A stretch of 64,000 nucleotides of DNA from Phoronis australis (taxonomy: Eukaryota; Phoronida; Phoronidae), in the NCBI GenBank assembly GCA_002633005.1, contig NMRA01000001.1, positions 2,212,933-2,276,932 of the forward strand, read 5' to 3'. The notes under the pieces were generated by a model. It was given only the letters and a program-made list of their open reading frames with translations. It was not told the origin of the DNA and did not search any database. This document shows positions 61,428 to 64,000 of this stretch, one piece after another. Each line of letters begins with the position of its first letter. Position 1 is the stretch's first letter. Both the position numbers and the translations under genes were made by a program.

Positions 61428-61506
61428 CTCTGAAAAACAGCTGATTAACACACAGGCCGACATCCGCAGTGAGCAAAAACAACATCAAAACAGTCCTCAT
61501 GCTCAT
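61428..61506 (-). CDS. First coding exon of an unidentified secreted or membrane protein
   Basis: On the minus strand, ATG at 61506 (a second in-frame ATG 6 bases on) opens 26 codons, MSMRTVLMLFLLTADVGLCV then NQLFFR. One further base precedes a consensus donor GTAAGTT at 61427-61421. The peptide has the profile of a cleavable signal sequence: one Arg, a hydrophobic core at residues 6-12, then small residues before Cys-Val. The 5' side is GC-richer than its surroundings, and a reverse CCAAT box lies about 100 bases upstream (ATTGG on the minus strand; CCAAT on + near 61603). Following exons should lie to the left in phase 1; I could not identify them, so the protein is unknown. Confidence 0.55.
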
Positions 61507-63062
61507 CTTAAAATCGCCACCGGGACGAGGAGTCCAACTCGACGGTCAAAAATTCAGCGTTCGGGCACCCTAGGGCCACTACAGAAGGACAAACTAACGA
61601 CGCCAATGGCCAAAGTTCCGATACTACCGCGGCATGAGTGTGTTACCCTCTACGCGCACGTAAGAAGTATTGATAACGACATTAGTCACGGGCAATAAAC
61701 ATGTGAATCTTTCACGAACATGCTGCTTTCCTGTATCATAAATATCACTACAGAATAAACATGGTCTCGAAGAGTCCATTTCCGATTTAGGGAGAGTGAG
61801 TAGTAATAGCCACATGAAAGAACTGCTTGGTCAGTCGCAATTATTTTCCCGGGCTTCGTTTCAACTGCAAACTCATTCTCCGGGTACTCAGTACTTCACA
61901 TTCACGAATCACTTGAGCCTCCACACTGGCACACAGTATTCAGAAGGCCTATGACTTGGGGAACCATGTGTTGGGCGTTTCATTTTCCGTTATAAAAACG
62001 CATCATGTGAAAAAAAAATCAGTGTCACAGAAAAACATCAAACTGACTGCTTCAATACCGTAAATTGAGTCTGCGTGCCTCAAGTCCTAAAGATGAGGAC
62101 CAATTGAACCATTCAGATATAAGTTATATGCGTGGTGTTTTATTTCTGGCCTAAATATAATTACATTATGGTACGTTTTTCTAGTCCATGTTGGCACCTA
62201 TCCCTAGTTTCGAACAACGAACTCGAGTCAGTAAAAATTCGACATTTCTCTTTGGTGCAGCGCCTGTGGACCATATGCGGCGTAGCACTGAAAAAAGTGG
62301 AGAGATATAGTCCCCTAGCCCCCTATGGTGCGCCGCCAATGGTAAAAACTCAAAATTCAGACTCGAATATTTCAGCCTTAATAAACTCGGGCCGAGGGTC
62401 ATTAAAAAGGAGCACGGCAGAATATGATTAGACAGCTACTTATGTAAGCTATTAGGAACTCGAGTATACTATAATAGACACCCATCTTGGTTCGCACNTC
62501 ATTAACCTTCCTCTAAACACTCAATACAAAATTTTCGCGAATTTTTGTGACTGTCAAAACTATAGTTGATTTGTATAATTCGAAAACTAGTTGTTGCCGT
62601 TTCATGAAGTCATGAACACGGGCGTGAAAGTGTCTTTACGCCCGTAATTTACTAGCGTAATTCACAGTAGATCTCAGTTATTTCTCAAATACTCACAAAA
62701 ATGCTTCGGGTGCCGAGAATTCTCAAGCCTAACTGAAAAGTTGTGAACGATGTCATTTTGATTGAACAAACTTTTCTCATTGCACCAAAGCTAAAATTCG
62801 CTCAAGGTTTCGACTTACTCTGATTTTTAACTTCGAATAAGCTACACTTGATTAAAAGCTCTTTATACTATTTGTGCATTGTGGGCGTTACTCTCCATTT
62901 TGACCAACAGGCTATTTTTACGCAGGTCTTGATAGATTCAACTACAGCAAGATTTTATCACAAACTCACCACTGAATAAGTAGCATAATAAATACCAAGT
63001 TCTAGTAAAATCTTCAACATAGTGAAGGCCGTTAATTTGTCTTATGGACTCATAAAGAATTG
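61507..63062. other. Upstream and intergenic interval
   Basis: 61507-61650 is probably the 5' UTR and promoter of the minus-strand signal-peptide exon (reverse CCAAT near 61603). Beyond it nothing is recognised. A single N lies at 62498. Confidence 0.35.
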
Positions 63063-63171
63063 GGTAAGTAAGTAAATAAGTAAGTAAATAAGTAAGTAAG
63101 TAAGTAAGTACAAATGAGGTCTGCGCTAAATACCTATGTAGACTTAATAAGAAAGTAAGTTAGTAAGTAAT
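63063..63171. repeat. (AAGT)n microsatellite
   Basis: A run of GTAA/GTAAATAA tetranucleotide repeats (63063-63110), with a second decayed block to 63171. Confidence 0.9.
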
Positions 63172-63247
63172 TTAGTGTTCATAAGTGATAGTGAGTAGGC
63201 CTATTATGAATGTGATGGAATTTCTAACGAAGACAGTAGCAGGAGAA

Positions 63248-63305
63248 GAACCGGACACTTTGTTATGTGCAGTGAGAGGAACCGGCCACTTTGTTATGTG
63301 CAGTC
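63248..63305 (+). repeat. 31-bp tandem duplication
   Basis: Two adjacent units of GAACCGG(A/C)CACTTTGTTATG followed by TGCAGT, with one substitution between them. Confidence 0.85.
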
Positions 63306-64000
63306 TGGGAGTAATATGTATTGGTCCTAGGTGCAGTATACACTAGGATAAAAACTTCCACGTCACATTTCATTTTGTGGACAAATAAGACAAGCTGAGT
63401 TGAGTTATACAAGGTTCTTGTGCCTATCGATAACGCTTGCTCTTTAGCGAGTTAAACGCTAGCAAAAACGCCAGCGCCAGTTTTAGGGATTTGACCGCAA
63501 GGATCATTTTCGCCACCAGCAGGTAGTTAGTTCATTACCCCACGGATTTATTTCAAGAATATTGTGACAAGTAATCTTTCGGGTATTTTTCAGCTTCAAA
63601 AAAGTCGCAATTAAATATCTGTGATATTTCTCAGAAATGACCTAAATCAAAAGTATTTTTTGACAAAAGGCGTAACGGTATCGACTGCTCATATTTACGG
63701 AAATTACCGAGATATAACGAATGCGCTGAAAGGATATTGCGCAGACAAGTTGCGCACAAGGTCCCGGCAACTGCAGCGTGATCATCGGGAAGGTTAAAGT
63801 AAGAAATCTATTAAGGTAAATTAGATATAATTTAGGTTCCCGATTCTCGTTAGCCTTGATTATGGGTGTTAGGCACGACATTACCACTTGCCAAACTTGG
63901 GCACTGGTCGGATATAGATTCTTGATTACGAGAACCAGGCACTCACTGAACGGGCCGGTCGCCGATTGACATAGTCAGGACAGTAGCAGAGTAGGCAATG
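63306..64000. other. Interval without recognised genes
   Basis: Short ORFs only. The 81-codon minus ORF at 63887-63642 is unrecognised. Confidence 0.35.

Noticed and set aside
63063-63171. Regular repeats that might be a CRISPR array
   Set aside because: Simple tetranucleotide microsatellite in eukaryotic DNA with no spacers.

Overview
This is an AT-rich, intron-rich and repeat-laden stretch of animal nuclear DNA. Two genes are securely recognised. At 11394-12136 (+) is the paired-domain exon of a Pax1/9-class transcription factor, complete with octapeptide. At 35580-36164 (-) is an intact TMEM229B-like four-pass membrane protein in a single coding exon. The exon structure, AT-rich introns and many short inverted-repeat elements fit a non-vertebrate bilaterian, most likely a marine invertebrate. 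In deuterostomes Pax1/9 sits in the pharyngeal gene cluster, so a hemichordate or related animal is plausible. I could not find SLC25A21, MIPOL1, FOXA or NKX2 exons, so that assignment stays open.

Layout. 1-11.4 kb is presumptive Pax1/9 upstream or intron-1 DNA. It holds two candidate 5' micro-exons (3452-3455 and 7841-7847), a TIR element (22-451), a degenerate dispersed repeat (1107-1455), a (TTA)n microsatellite, a decayed copy of a gene-like unit (8936-9600) and two patches of an old transposon. 11.4-12.4 kb is the Pax1/9 exon and its probable 3' UTR. 12.4-31.4 kb has no recognised gene. It contains a second copy of the TIR element, an inverted pair of an unknown repeat, and a 103-N gap flanked by near-identical 558-bp sequence. 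A possible membrane-protein exon lies at 31.6-31.8 kb (-).

32.4-36.2 kb is the TMEM229B-like gene, including a 3' UTR that may reach about 3.1 kb; miniature elements lie in and around it. 39.7-41.7 kb and 45.85-46.65 kb are two copies of an internally repetitive element whose units repeatedly carry a same-strand motif resembling the CTCF core. 44.9-45.7 kb (-) is the better-preserved copy of the gene-like unit, with a 67-codon secreted-type ORF.

46.6-50.9 kb and 58.0-59.7 kb hold a TTAA-flanked Kolobok/T2-like DNA transposon in two opposed copies, a long foldback, and dispersed relatives of its flanks. At 61428-61506 (-) is a convincing first coding exon with a signal peptide and a consensus splice donor; the rest of its gene was not found. 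Several N positions are flanked by near-identical direct duplications and look like unmerged contig ends, not biology.

The two recognised genes have no obvious shared pathway. Pax1/9 is a nuclear developmental regulator (pharyngeal endoderm in deuterostomes) and TMEM229B is a membrane protein of unknown function. The most interesting non-genic signal is the transposon-borne CTCF-like motif array lying between TMEM229B and the next candidate gene to the right.
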